From contig NZ_JAUSTY010000008.1 of NCBI RefSeq assembly GCF_030813115.1, forward strand, positions 62,001 to 126,000: a DNA stretch of 64,000 bases. Reading direction: 5' to 3'. This document shows positions 16,337-24,778 of this stretch, one piece after another; within the stretch, counting starts at the first letter, position 1, and every line of letters begins with the position of its first letter. This DNA comes from Bacillus horti (lineage in GTDB: Bacteria > Bacillota > Bacilli > Caldalkalibacillales > JCM-10596). The position numbers and the translations under genes were made by a program. The notes beneath the pieces are model-generated. The model saw only the letters and a list, made by a program, of their open reading frames with translations, made no database searches and was not told where the DNA came from.

Positions 16337-18652
16337 CTACTCAGCGTTCCACCTCTTAATTTGCTTTACACACTCCGCCTGAGAATCCGTTATACTTTCA
16401 GGAAAAAAGGACACACTCCCTACTGGATCTTGAATCTTCCTTCCTGCTCGTCCAGCCATTTGAATAAGAGCTGCAGTGTGGAAAACAGGGTCATCCGCTC
16501 CTAACACCCCTACATCACAAAAGGGTATCGTTACACCTCGTTCTAAAATGGTAGTGGTCAATAGGAGATGAATATCGTGACGGCGAAAACGCTGAACAAT
16601 GTCTGCTCGATCTGGATGCTCGGCGTAGACACTGTCCATTTTAAAGCTGTCCTCTGGATTAATTCCTTTGCTAGATAAGTAGGGTAAGAGAACCTTTTCT
16701 ATATAGGAAGAGACGTGAGGCAGATCTTTTACATGTGGAACAAATAGGTAGCCATAGCGTTTTTGCTGGATCATCCCTCCTATAAATTCACTTAGTTCAG
16801 TAGAGACGGTGCTTGAGAGAATCCATTTTCTCCACTTTCCCACCGCTTGAATGGTAGGAACGGCTAAAGGATGACCATGATACCGCTTGGCAATTAAAGA
16901 GTAGGGTAGTGTTCCTTTTTCTGCTCGATCCTGGAGCTTTTTAGACGGAGTAGCACTAAGGTAGATAAGCTTTCCTTGCTCCTTTTTCGCTCGGCGCACA
17001 GCAAATTGAAGCATTTTATCAAAGCTGTAGGGAAAAGCGTCTACTTCATCAACTATGACTAGATCAAACGCTTGATAAAACCTGAGACACTGATGAGTTG
17101 TGGCTAGAAAAAGCTCACCTTGGTCATATTTCTCCGTACTATCTCCATGAAGCACAACGATTTTTGTGGATGGAAAGGCTGATTTAAGACGCGGAGCAAG
17201 CTCTAAGATAACGTCCTTACGGGGAGATGTAATCATTAATTTCTGGCTCTGACATAGAGCCTCATACAAAGCGGCAAAAATGATCTCCGTTTTTCCAGCA
17301 CCACAAACGGCCCAAACTAGATACTCATGTTCCTCGTTTGAACATTTTTCATTTATAGTCTGTTTATTCATACTTAAATCCTTGTTTGCACTCTCAGAGC
17401 AAGGTTTGGAATGATGTTCCTGTATGGAACATTTATCCTTTTTAGCAGCGAAAGCAACTAACTGATCGGAGGCTTTTTGTTGGGCTGGACTTAAGGATTC
17501 CTTCCATTCAAAGGCTACTTTGGCTTCTTGAGCTACTTTGGCTCCTTTGGCTTCTTGAGCTACTTTGGCTTCTTTTTTTGTCTTATGATTTAGCTGCAAT
17601 ACTGCTGGAGGAGTCTTGAACAGAACGTACGGCTCACATGACTTCGAAATTCCTAGCTGCAAACAGGTCGGACAATATAGGCAGAGATCACTGTGACAGG
17701 AAAGACACGTTCGGAGGGGGATAAGGGTAAGCTTTGTTTGTATATATTTATTTTTGATTACTTTCAACTGATGGAACCATCCTTTTAAAAAGGAGGATTG
17801 AGCTACATCTTGTGGCTCTAAATGTCCACATCTACGGCAGAAGGCATGCTCTAGCAATCCATAAGCGTTGTGCTGATAAGCGATCGGTGACATCCATTCA
17901 ATATAACCAGATAGATACAGGCGTTGTAGAAGGAAAAGAAGCTGAGTTTTCTTGGTAGGCTGTTGATCAAGTGGAATATTATGTGCTGTGCAAGCTGATT
18001 CTATTTCACTAAGGACTAATCTTCTACCAGCTAACGCTTGAGCAAGTTGTTGCTCTATAGGAGTTAGATGAATCGCTAAAGCTGGAACACGTTGGTAATG
18101 TGTAGATGAGTCCGCATGAACAGTTGAAATTGGAACCTGGTTATGGGTAAGTGAGTGTGAATGAACGGATGAAATTGGAACCTGATTATGGGTAAGTAAG
18201 TGTGAATGAACGGGTGATTTTGAAGATGATCCTTGGGAGGGTGTGTGACTACAAAGCTGTTTCAGAAGGTAGACAGGAGATTGACCTAGGAGCTGAGCGT
18301 CTAAATACTCACCTTGATCTTGGGTAGCATCCTGACTCTGGGAATGCCTGAAAAGGTTTTGAACTTCCCGCTTCTCAAGCTCAGCAATATGTTTGAGCGT
18401 ATATTGTACTTCTACTTGTATGGATAGTCCCAAGCTTTGCTCCATCCTCTTCCAAAATGGAATATCAACAAATTCGTACGCAACATGGGGAGTGATATAC
18501 CATTGTGGTAGTTCTAAATTTGATTGGTTGACAGCTATTTGGTGTAAAGAGTATTGATTGTCAGTCCCTTGAGACTCTGGCAGTGCATGCGGTGGGGTGT
18601 GATGTGCCTGTTCAGCGGTACATATTTGATAGATTATAAATTCTGTTTCCAT
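16337..18652 (-). CDS. comFA: Competence helicase ComFA, unusually long
   Basis: ComFA is a DEAD-box-like ATPase that pulls DNA through the competence channel. Visible parts: a zinc region at about 272-335 (CRRCG, CLSC, CPTC), Walker A GAGKTE at about residue 450, the DEVD box near 534, and helicase motif VI with QMAGRAGR near the end. At 771 residues it is much longer than the roughly 460-residue B. subtilis protein. The extra length is low-complexity: a repeated VHSHxLTHNQVPIS block (about 147-187), AKVAQEAKGAKVAQEAKVA (about 370-388) and a Cys/Lys-rich insert just before Walker A. SD GGAGG precedes the ATG at 18652. Confidence 0.94.
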   Translation of the reverse strand: METEFIIYQICTAEQAHHTPPHALPESQGTDNQYSLHQIAVNQSNLELPQWYITPHVAYEFVDIPFWKRMEQSLGLSIQVEVQYTLKHIAELEKREVQNLFRHSQSQDATQDQGEYLDAQLLGQSPVYLLKQLCSHTPSQGSSSKSPVHSHLLTHNQVPISSVHSHSLTHNQVPISTVHADSSTHYQRVPALAIHLTPIEQQLAQALAGRRLVLSEIESACTAHNIPLDQQPTKKTQLLFLLQRLYLSGYIEWMSPIAYQHNAYGLLEHAFCRRCGHLEPQDVAQSSFLKGWFHQLKVIKNKYIQTKLTLIPLRTCLSCHSDLCLYCPTCLQLGISKSCEPYVLFKTPPAVLQLNHKTKKEAKVAQEAKGAKVAQEAKVAFEWKESLSPAQQKASDQLVAFAAKKDKCSIQEHHSKPCSESANKDLSMNKQTINEKCSNEEHEYLVWAVCGAGKTEIIFAALYEALCQSQKLMITSPRKDVILELAPRLKSAFPSTKIVVLHGDSTEKYDQGELFLATTHQCLRFYQAFDLVIVDEVDAFPYSFDKMLQFAVRRAKKEQGKLIYLSATPSKKLQDRAEKGTLPYSLIAKRYHGHPLAVPTIQAVGKWRKWILSSTVSTELSEFIGGMIQQKRYGYLFVPHVKDLPHVSSYIEKVLLPYLSSKGINPEDSFKMDSVYAEHPDRADIVQRFRRHDIHLLLTTTILERGVTIPFCDVGVLGADDPVFHTAALIQMAGRAGRKIQDPVGSVSFFPESITDSQAECVKQIKRWNAE

Positions 18653-18678
18653 CCTAACCTCCTCTTTAACATTAGAAA

Positions 18679-18699
18679 GACTTGGCTTATCGCCAAGTC
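18679..18699 (-). promoter_or_regulatory. Hairpin ahead of comFA
   Basis: A perfect 8-bp stem, GACTTGGC / GCCAAGTC, with a 5-nt loop lies 27 bp before the comFA start. There is no T-run, so it is probably a leader hairpin or operator. No ComK box was identified. Confidence 0.4.
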
Positions 18700-18768
18700 C
18701 TAGCGCAAGCCTTAGTTTTTCTTATACTATATACCTTTAAGCTTACTCAACTTTCGTAGTTCACTTGT

Positions 18769-19260
18769 AACGGTCATATGCGACCGTTAGAGGTCTTTTT
18801 TTGCCTGATTAGATTTTTAACAGTCATTTTCGACCCTTAGAATGAAAAATCTATTGATTTAATTCGATTTACAGCGCTAAGGTGCAATTTTGTCCGTTAG
18901 AATTTATATCGTTCAAAAAAACCTCTCTAAGATGCGATTTTGTCCGTTAGAGCAAGCCATACATCATGAACCGCATCGAAAACAAAAGAAGCTAACAACT
19001 GAAGTCACTTTATGATGTTTTAAGTCCGTAATGCAAAAGGCCGCAGCAGAAAATGAATAGCAGGTCACTCACTGTAATGAATAGCTTGGCCAATCTTCAT
19101 CATATAAAGCCTTATGTACCAGTATCATTTTGGAAAGCCTTATGTATCAATATCATTTTAGAAAGCCTTATGTACGATTAACACCTTGCTAAAGTCTTAT
19201 GTACCAATTTCACCCGACTAAAGCCTTATTTGCCACTTTCCCTGAGAAAGTTGAGTTATA
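18769..19260. repeat. Dispersed non-coding repeat, copy 1
   Basis: This gene-free stretch aligns over its whole length, by eye roughly 75-85 percent, with 30050-30443. Shared landmarks include GTAACGG at the left end, CGATTTACA, GCAATTTTGTCCGTTAGA, CCGCATCGAAAAC, GTCACTTTATGATGTTT, TGCAAAAGGCC, CATCATATAAAGCCTTAT and AAGTTGAGTTATA at the right end. It lies between comFA (5' side) and the yaaR terminator, in the same orientation as copy 2. No ORF of note lies inside it. Copy 1 is about 100 bp longer because it carries a 28-bp tandem array. Confidence 0.85.
19106..19248. repeat. Five 28-29 bp tandem repeats inside dispersed repeat copy 1
   Basis: Units begin at 19106, 19134, 19162, 19191 and 19220 with AAAGCCTTATGTACCA or a variant. 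The 3' half of each unit diverges. The second dispersed copy has a single unit at about 30401. There are no constant spacers and no cas genes, so this is not CRISPR. Confidence 0.85.
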
Positions 19261-19274
19261 CAATCTGATCGTAC

Positions 19275-19316
19275 AAAAAAGCACCCCTTACTCTCATGCT
19301 GCAAGTAACGGATGCT
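19275..19316 (-). terminator. Terminator after yaaR
   Basis: A 14-bp stem with one G-U and one mismatch (AAGCATCC... / ...GGGGTGCTT) is followed by six T residues on the minus strand, immediately past the yaaR stop codon. Confidence 0.9.
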
Positions 19317-19318
19317 TG

Positions 19319-19756
19319 TTAAGAATATAAATTAATCAGTAGCCCTTTAATATCTCCCACAAGGGAAAGTATTTCAAGCTGGTTTTTCTCATCATCTAAA
19401 ATTTGATTAGTCAGATCAATAAGCTTCTTATCAACCTCTTCCACAATCTTGTAGCTACGTGGTCTACCTCTAGAGTTAAAGCCCTGTCTCTCTTGAAGCT
19501 CGATACCGTACTCTACTGCTTCGTTCAGAAATTGCTTCACTAGCTTCTTATATTCTCTAAGGTTCTCCATCGTCATGTGCTTCCCTAATCGCTCTCCACT
19601 ATCGTGAATGCGATTAACAAGCTGCTGTAAGGCACCCTCTTGCATTCTTAAGCTAGATTGGGCGACAAGCTGCGCGAAGTTTGCCTTAGGCTGAGCCCCA
19701 AGGTTTTCTTTTTTCATTGGTTCGATTCGGGTATTTACGTGGTTCTCAATACGCAA
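19319..19756 (-). CDS. yaaR: YaaR family protein (DUF327)
   Basis: The 145-residue product has the DUF327 features: a helical core (LVNRIHDSGERLGKHMTMEN) and GFNSRGRPRSYKIVEEVDKK before the last helices. In B. subtilis the homologue lies near tmk/holB; here it is between comFA and degU. Function is unknown. The start is TTG at 19756, with GGGAGGG 9 nt upstream. It overlaps the preceding gene by 22 bp, implying co-transcription. Confidence 0.88.
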   Translation of the reverse strand: MRIENHVNTRIEPMKKENLGAQPKANFAQLVAQSSLRMQEGALQQLVNRIHDSGERLGKHMTMENLREYKKLVKQFLNEAVEYGIELQERQGFNSRGRPRSYKIVEEVDKKLIDLTNQILDDEKNQLEILSLVGDIKGLLINLYS

Positions 19757-20148
19757 CGGTCGTATCCCTCCCTTAAATCCACTACGTGCAGGGACTGATC
19801 TCTAGTAAAAAGCTCATCTCTAGCAGAATGCTCAAGAGGGAGCTCTGCTGGAAAACTACTAAGCCTTGAGATCGGTAGCCCACTTTTTTCAAGCCTGTCT
19901 ATTATCTTTAGTGTATCATCATTTGACCCACAGTCAATTAAATAAAAATAAATATTATGTCCCTCAAGCTGAGCAAGCTGAGTTAAAGAGCGTAGAGTAC
20001 CTTCGATTTTTGCTTGCGAGTTATGCGTATACAGCACGTAATGCTGTGTGGTCGTGTTCTCCTTTTTTCTATAAAAAAGGATGCGCATATGAGTCCATAG
20101 CACAGTTAGTCCATAAACAGCGAGCCCCCAAAGCAATAAGGTTTGCAT
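19735..20148 (-). CDS. Small membrane protein resembling the N-terminus of a family 2 glycosyltransferase
   Basis: A 137-residue protein with one N-terminal membrane segment (TLLLWGLAVYGLTVLW), then YVLYTHNSQAKIEGTLRSL and IYFYLIDCGSNDDTLKIIDRL. The latter two look like the nucleotide-binding first half of a GT2 domain. The metal-binding DxD and acceptor half are absent, so it is either a truncated enzyme or a protein that only keeps the fold. The start at ATG 20148 has GGGGG 7 nt upstream; a longer reading to 20271 has no ribosome site. It is co-transcribed with yaaR. Confidence 0.6.
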   Translation of the reverse strand: MQTLLLWGLAVYGLTVLWTHMRILFYRKKENTTTQHYVLYTHNSQAKIEGTLRSLTQLAQLEGHNIYFYLIDCGSNDDTLKIIDRLEKSGLPISRLSSFPAELPLEHSARDELFTRDQSLHVVDLREGYDRCVLRTT

Positions 20149-20279
20149 TCCCATACCCCCTTTCTTACAGAGTATGCGAACCAAACCTAAAGAGTGCGGG
20201 TCTTTGTGGGCTGTTTGATACCAGCAGAACAGCCTGAAGGGAGTCATCATTGTAGTCACTGTTGCTGTCAAGGTTGTTG

Positions 20280-20417
20280 CACAGCATCAGTTACTATAGG
20301 TTAATTTCAGTTAGAGTCACAGCATCGGTTAACTTTATGTTAATCTCAGTTAGGCACAGCTTCAGTTAACTATAAGTTAATCTCAGTTTGGCACAGCATC
20401 AGTTACAACTTCAGCTA
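20280..20417. repeat. 37-38 bp tandem repeats running into the end of degU
   Basis: Units start at 20280, 20318, 20355 and 20392 with CACAGCATCAGTTAAC or a close variant. Part of a last unit overlaps the degU stop codon. They fill the degU downstream gap (20272-20414). No terminator hairpin for degU is obvious; pairing of GTTAACT with AGTTAAC inside units may act instead. Confidence 0.8.
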
Positions 20418-21131
20418 CAGCTTCACCCAATGATTTTTGATCGCTTCAACAACCGCTTGGGTCCGGTCATGGACCTTCATTTTTTGTAGGATGTTGCTGA
20501 CGTGGTTTTTGACCGTTTTTTCGCTGATATATAAAATGTCTCCGATACGTCTATTGCTTTTTCCTTCAGCCATCAGCTGTAGGACCTCACACTCACGCTT
20601 TGTTAATAGGTGATAGGGAATCGTATACTCATCGAGTAGCATAGCACCAGAACCTTGCTCGGAGTAGCGCTCCGCCTCGACCTCTTGCTCCACTTTAATT
20701 CTACGAAACTCATCAATGAGCTTACCCGTAACCTTAGGATGGATATACGCACCACCTGAGGAAACAACCTTCACAGCTTCAATCAGGGAATCAATATCCA
20801 TTTCCTTTAGAAGATAGCCGTTTGCTCCAGATTGTAGGGTTTTATACACGTAGGCTTCTTCATCATGAATAGATAAGATAATAACCTTTGTTTCTGGAGA
20901 TGAAGAAACGATCTGTTCCATCGCTTCAACCCCATTCATATTAGGCATATTGATATCTAGTAACAGAATGTCGGGTCTTAGGGCTTCAACAAGAGAAAGA
21001 GCCTCAAATCCATCTGATCCTTCTCCCACGATGTTAAAGCAAGCCTCCATCTCTAGTATCCTCTTTACACCTTCACGAAAAATTTTGTGGTCATCTACGA
21101 GTAGAATATTCACTTCGTCCGTTTGATTCAT
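20415..21131 (-). CDS. degU: Two-component response regulator DegU
   Basis: DegU controls motility, competence, exoenzymes and biofilm genes. Its receiver domain spans about 8-125 with the acidic pair DD at 13-14, phosphorylation site Asp59 ([11 protein letters not shown]) and Lys in YLLKEMD. The LuxR-type helix-turn-helix is at about 173-230 ([20 protein letters not shown]). All key residues are intact. The start at 21131 has GGAGGAGGG and overlaps degS by 41 bp. Because degS is broken, DegU here may act unphosphorylated or be phosphorylated by other donors. Confidence 0.97.
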   Translation of the reverse strand: MNQTDEVNILLVDDHKIFREGVKRILEMEACFNIVGEGSDGFEALSLVEALRPDILLLDINMPNMNGVEAMEQIVSSSPETKVIILSIHDEEAYVYKTLQSGANGYLLKEMDIDSLIEAVKVVSSGGAYIHPKVTGKLIDEFRRIKVEQEVEAERYSEQGSGAMLLDEYTIPYHLLTKRECEVLQLMAEGKSNRRIGDILYISEKTVKNHVSNILQKMKVHDRTQAVVEAIKNHWVKL

Positions 21132-22285
21132 GATTTATTCCCTCCTCCAGTTGATCTTTTTGAATAGGTAGGACAATTAATAGTTTTGTTCCGTTTCCTG
21201 GTGAAGATTGAACAACCATATGCCCATTAAGTAGTTTGACACGTTCCTGCATGCCGATTAGACCGAAGCCACTTTTGAGCTCCTTGTCCGGATCAAAACC
21301 GATCCCATTGTCTTTGACAATGACATAGATACGCTCTGCTTGAAATTCTAGTTTAATATGAGCTTCACGTGTCTGTGCATGCTTTATGATGTTGTTAAGT
21401 GCTTCTTGGACGAGCCTGAAAACGGCAACCTCCATAGCTGGTGTGGGACGTATTTCCTTTCCAAACATCTTCAATTCGATAAGAATAGGATGATTGCTCA
21501 TCAACTTCTCTATGTATTTGTTCAAGGTGGGTATGAGTCCTAAATCATCCAAAGCCATCGGTCGTAGATCAAAAATAATTCGCCTTACGTCCGCTAAACC
21601 CTCTCTTGTACTTTCCTTCACTTTCTTTAATTCAGCAATCGCCTGATCCATTCCTTCTTGATGCAGGACTCGCTCTACTAATTCCATACGCAAAACGATA
21701 TGAGCCATCGATTGGGCTTACAAATCATACAAGCTCACGAGCCAAGCGCTTGCGCTCCTCCTCCTGAGCTTGTATGATTTGTAAGCCCATTTGCTGATGC
21801 TGCTGGGCATCCTCTAGCAGATCGGCCATCTGCTTAATATCATAGGAGAAGTAGTTAATCACCACGCTGATCTGAGTGAGAATACTTTCTGCTCGCTGAA
21901 CGGTATCTTGTACACTTCTCAAACGAAATTGAAGCTCATCTCTTTTTTCACGTAGCTGGTTTTCCTTTTCCTGCAGAATGGAACGCTCAAGCTGAATGTT
22001 ACTTGCGTTTTCATACGCCTTGCGAATGTCTTCTTCTTTGTAGATTCGAAAGTTTTTACTGACCTCTGAAAGCTTAAGTCGAGCAATACGCATCTGTTTA
22101 TCAAGCCTGTCACTGGTTTTGATAACCTGCAGGACATCACGCTTGATCGTTTCAATTTCATAAAGCAGATCCTGCATTTCGCGCCTTGACTGCTCAGCGA
22201 TTTCAAAGATTTGATTTTTACACTGTTCCATAGAGTCCAGTGTTTTTTCAATCACACCATCAATTATTGAAACGTTGGTAGACAT
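21091..22285 (-). pseudogene. degS: DegS histidine kinase, interrupted at the phospho-acceptor motif
   Basis: DegS is the cytoplasmic kinase of DegU. The N-terminal sensor half (MSTNVSIIDGVIEKTLDSME, coiled coil) reads to EEERKRLARELV and then stops at a TGA near 21729. In the +1 frame the protein resumes as QSMAHIVLRMELVERV and keeps the intact ATPase half (FRLVQEALNNIIKHA, DNGIGFD, GFGLIGMQERV). The missing part is exactly the HDGPAQ box with the phospho-accepting His. The ATG at 22285 has GGGAGG upstream. The defect coincides with a perfect 25-bp inverted repeat at 21713-21789. It could be a real null allele, a reversible switch or an assembly error. Confidence 0.9.
21713..21789. repeat. 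Perfect 25-bp inverted repeat inside degS
   Basis: The arm at 21713-21737 is the exact reverse complement of the arm at 21765-21789, with a 27-nt loop. In the gene's reading direction the first arm (21789-21765) encodes the conserved MGLQIIQAQ. The second arm (21737-21713) replaces the sequence expected to encode HDGPA. Expected and observed second arms differ by one nucleotide in length, giving the frameshift. Confidence 0.95.
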
Positions 22286-22654
22286 ACGTTTACCTCCCTT
22301 CGCTTTCATCCGATGAGAGCCCCCATCTTCATTCAGTGACTTTATGCCTATAACATGCTGTGTTTTTCTAGCAGCGGGACTATGGTGTGAATCCATCCAT
22401 TACTCTCTTACAGTATACTTCATAAAATTACCTGCATAAATGATATTTTTGATTTATCGTGACATTTTTACTATACCTAATAACCCATACGTTGCGCAAG
22501 GTAAAAATCGTTAAATTACGAAAATATTTTTTGAATATTATATAGTTTTAGACTAATTATAGCGTACTTTTTTAAAATTGTAAGGAATTTTTGTCGAAAT
22601 TCGTCATATTTTTTTACAATTCATTTCAATTCAAATTAGAAATAAAGGATGATT

Positions 22655-22712
22655 TATAAAAAAATCTATCTAGTTTTTCCCATCTTTTGAGATAGGAGAA
22701 CTAGATAGATAT
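22655..22712 (-). terminator. Terminator after metK
   Basis: The arms beginning ATCTATCTAGTT (22664) and ending AACTAGATAGAT (22710) form a long stem. A run of seven T follows on the minus strand. The rest of the 22286-22774 gap is AT-rich and should contain the degS promoter; I see no clear boxes. Confidence 0.88.
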
Positions 22713-22774
22713 TAAATGAGAAGGTGCATGTCTTCAATACTGAACATTACACCTCCTATGTTCTGCAATTTTTG

Positions 22775-23980
22775 TTATTTTTGAGCTAATGCTTGAAGTG
22801 CTTGCACTTTATCTGTATTTTCCCAAGGGACATTTAAGTCTGTACGGCCAAAGTGTCCGTAAGCAGCCGTTTGGCGATAGATTGGACGACGCAAATCTAG
22901 CTCCTTAATAATACCTGCAGGGCGTAGGTCGAATGTCTTACGCACGATCTCAGCAAGCTCATCATCGGAGAGCTTCCCTGTACCAAACGTATCGACAGCG
23001 ATAGAAACAGGCTGTGCCACTCCAATCGCATACGCCACCTGTACTTCAACCTTATCGGCTAAATCAGCAGCTACGATGTTTTTCGCTACGTAACGAGCAG
23101 CATAAGCGGCAGAGCGGTCCACTTTCGTTGGATCCTTACCGGAAAATGCTCCGCCTCCATGACGAGCATATCCACCGTACGTGTCTACAATAATTTTACG
23201 GCCAGTTAGACCTGCATCTCCTTGAGGTCCACCAATAACAAAGCGGCCAGTAGGGTTAATAAAATATTTCGTATTCCCGTCCAACCACTCTGCTGGAACG
23301 GTAGGAATGATTACTTTTTCCATTAAGTCCTTTTTGATTTGCTCTTGGCTAGCCTCTGGATGATGCTGTGTAGAAATAACGATCGTATCTATACGTACAG
23401 GCTGATTTTGATCATCATATTCAACCGTTACTTGAGTTTTTGCATCTGGACGAAGATAATCAATCGTTTCATCCTTTCTCACTTCACTAAGACGGCGAGC
23501 TAGCTTATGAGAAAGAGAAATAGGTAATGGCATAAGCTCAGGTGTTTCTTTACAAGCAAAGCCAAACATAAGTCCCTGATCTCCAGCACCGATAGCTTCG
23601 ATTTCTTTATCTGTCATACTACCTTCACGTGCTTCAAGAGCTTGATTCACCCCTTGAGCAATATCTGGAGACTGCTCATTGATCGCAGTAAGTACAGAGC
23701 AGGTTTCAGCATCAAAGCCATACTTCGCTCTTGTATATCCAATTTCTTTAATCGTTTGACGAACCAGCTTTGGAATATCTACATAACATTCTGTTGTAAT
23801 CTCACCTGCAACTAGAACCAATCCTGTACTCACAGAGACCTCACACGCTACACGAGCGTTTGGATCTTTTTCAAGAATAGCGTCTAAAATCACATCCGAG
23901 ATCTGATCACACATTTTATCTGGATGTCCCTCTGTTACAGATTCTGAAGTAAATAAACGATGGCCTTTCTTTAAGGTCAT
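22775..23980 (-). CDS. metK: S-adenosylmethionine synthetase
   Basis: MetK makes SAM from methionine and ATP. All signatures are present: [20 protein letters not shown] near the start, [12 protein letters not shown] in the middle, and [16 protein letters not shown] for the ATP/phosphate loop. The ATG at 23980 ([10 protein letters not shown]) is favoured because GGGAGG lies 9 nt upstream; the ATG at 23989 is too close to it. That gives 401 residues. SAM made here could also feed FliB. The leader carries a SAM riboswitch. Confidence 0.97.
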   Translation of the reverse strand: MTLKKGHRLFTSESVTEGHPDKMCDQISDVILDAILEKDPNARVACEVSVSTGLVLVAGEITTECYVDIPKLVRQTIKEIGYTRAKYGFDAETCSVLTAINEQSPDIAQGVNQALEAREGSMTDKEIEAIGAGDQGLMFGFACKETPELMPLPISLSHKLARRLSEVRKDETIDYLRPDAKTQVTVEYDDQNQPVRIDTIVISTQHHPEASQEQIKKDLMEKVIIPTVPAEWLDGNTKYFINPTGRFVIGGPQGDAGLTGRKIIVDTYGGYARHGGGAFSGKDPTKVDRSAAYAARYVAKNIVAADLADKVEVQVAYAIGVAQPVSIAVDTFGTGKLSDDELAEIVRKTFDLRPAGIIKELDLRRPIYRQTAAYGHFGRTDLNVPWENTDKVQALQALAQK

Positions 23981-24084
23981 TTCTTGCATTCCTCCCTTTC
24001 ACTAACCAGTTGTATTTATCTGAAGCTAAGCTTAACCGATACTCATTTCTCATCTGTAAAGACTGCAGCTTTTTCAAGGAAATG

Positions 24085-24113
24085 AAAAAACACCTTTCCT
24101 TGAGGAAAAGGCG
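24085..24113 (-). terminator. Riboswitch-controlled terminator in the metK leader
   Basis: The hairpin CGCCUUUUCC / GGAAAGGUG (one bulge) is followed by six U, about 105 bp before metK. It is the expected off-state of the SAM riboswitch, although it lies some 145 nt after the aptamer. Confidence 0.75.
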
Positions 24114-24260
24114 TAGCCTGTGTGGTTACAAACGTCCTTTTACCTCTTATCTTTCAGAAAATGCACGTTGCTTCAAAAATGTGCATTCCTGCAGGTTAGC
24201 ACCTTTCTTCTTTCGTATCGTTGTTTGGAAAGCAAATTAGATTTCATCTGGCAGCTAAGT

Positions 24261-24390
24261 GATACTGATTCGCCTTAAAAATTTGCTTTGCCTCTAAAAG
24301 CATGAAATTCGCTTTTTTAACGTATACTGGTAGAGAAGGTTGCCGAGTGTCATTGGGCCTGTCCCTCACACTAACTCAGGATAAGAGTAT
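24261..24390 (-). ncRNA. SAM-I (S-box) riboswitch
   Basis: On the minus strand, P1 is GATACT (24390-24385) pairing with AGTATC (24266-24261). The core CTCTTATCCTGAG, then GTGAGGGACAGGCCCAATGA and CTCGGCAACC is the S-box consensus. AGTGT...ACACT forms P2. SAM binding should favour the downstream terminator and lower metK expression. Confidence 0.93.
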
Positions 24391-24512
24391 CCGTGTCACG
24401 ACATATCCTATCTTATTTTAGGTTAGCTGTCAACGTATTATTCTTGAGGACTGACAACAGAGGAATTTTAGGTAAAGAGGATATTTTTTCTAAAATGTTT
24501 AGCCAATTTGGT

Positions 24513-24540
24513 TTGAACCTGATGAAAAGTATAGTACAAT
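24513..24540 (+). promoter_or_regulatory. Probable SigmaA promoter of the Spo0E-like gene
   Basis: TTGAAC, 16 nt, TACAAT lies 29 bp before the start codon. One base short of ideal spacing. Confidence 0.5.
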
Positions 24541-24568
24541 AACGGTACGACTGAATGGGGGGATACTT

Positions 24569-24736
24569 TTGGTTCATAAACTAGACAGCTTGTATGCAGA
24601 AGTTGAGATTAAGAGATATGTCCTCCATGAGAAGGTGAAGGTCTATCAGGACTTTTCTCATCCAGATATCGTAGAAATTAGCCAAGAGCTTGATATTTTG
24701 TTAAATGAAATCAATGAACTTGAACGTCAAAAATAA
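24569..24736 (+). CDS. Small Spo0E-like aspartyl-phosphate phosphatase
   Basis: Spo0E-family proteins dephosphorylate Spo0A~P and delay sporulation. This 55-residue ORF starts with TTG at 24569 after GGGGGG and ends at 24736. Its second half SHPDIVEISQELDILLNEI carries the family pattern: S-x-x-L-D core with a following hydrophobic helix. It has its own promoter and a strong terminator and runs opposite to its neighbours. Length is normal for the family. The exact target is unknown. Confidence 0.85.
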   Translation: MVHKLDSLYAEVEIKRYVLHEKVKVYQDFSHPDIVEISQELDILLNEINELERQK

Positions 24737-24771
24737 AGCGTTCCTAACTACTTAATCGTTAGGAACGCTTT
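24735..24771. terminator. Bidirectional terminator
   Basis: A perfect 14-bp stem (24735-24748 with 24758-24771) has T-runs on both strands. It ends both the Spo0E-like gene (+) and the acyltransferase gene (-). Confidence 0.92.
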
Positions 24772-24778
24772 TTGTCTA

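Noticed and set aside
19106-19248. CRISPR array
   Set aside because: The 28-bp units follow one another without unique spacers, diverge in their 3' half, and no cas genes are nearby.
21091-21708. Separate short histidine kinase gene
   Set aside because: It is the C-terminal half of degS in the shifted frame. It has no ribosome site before its first ATG and lacks the His box.
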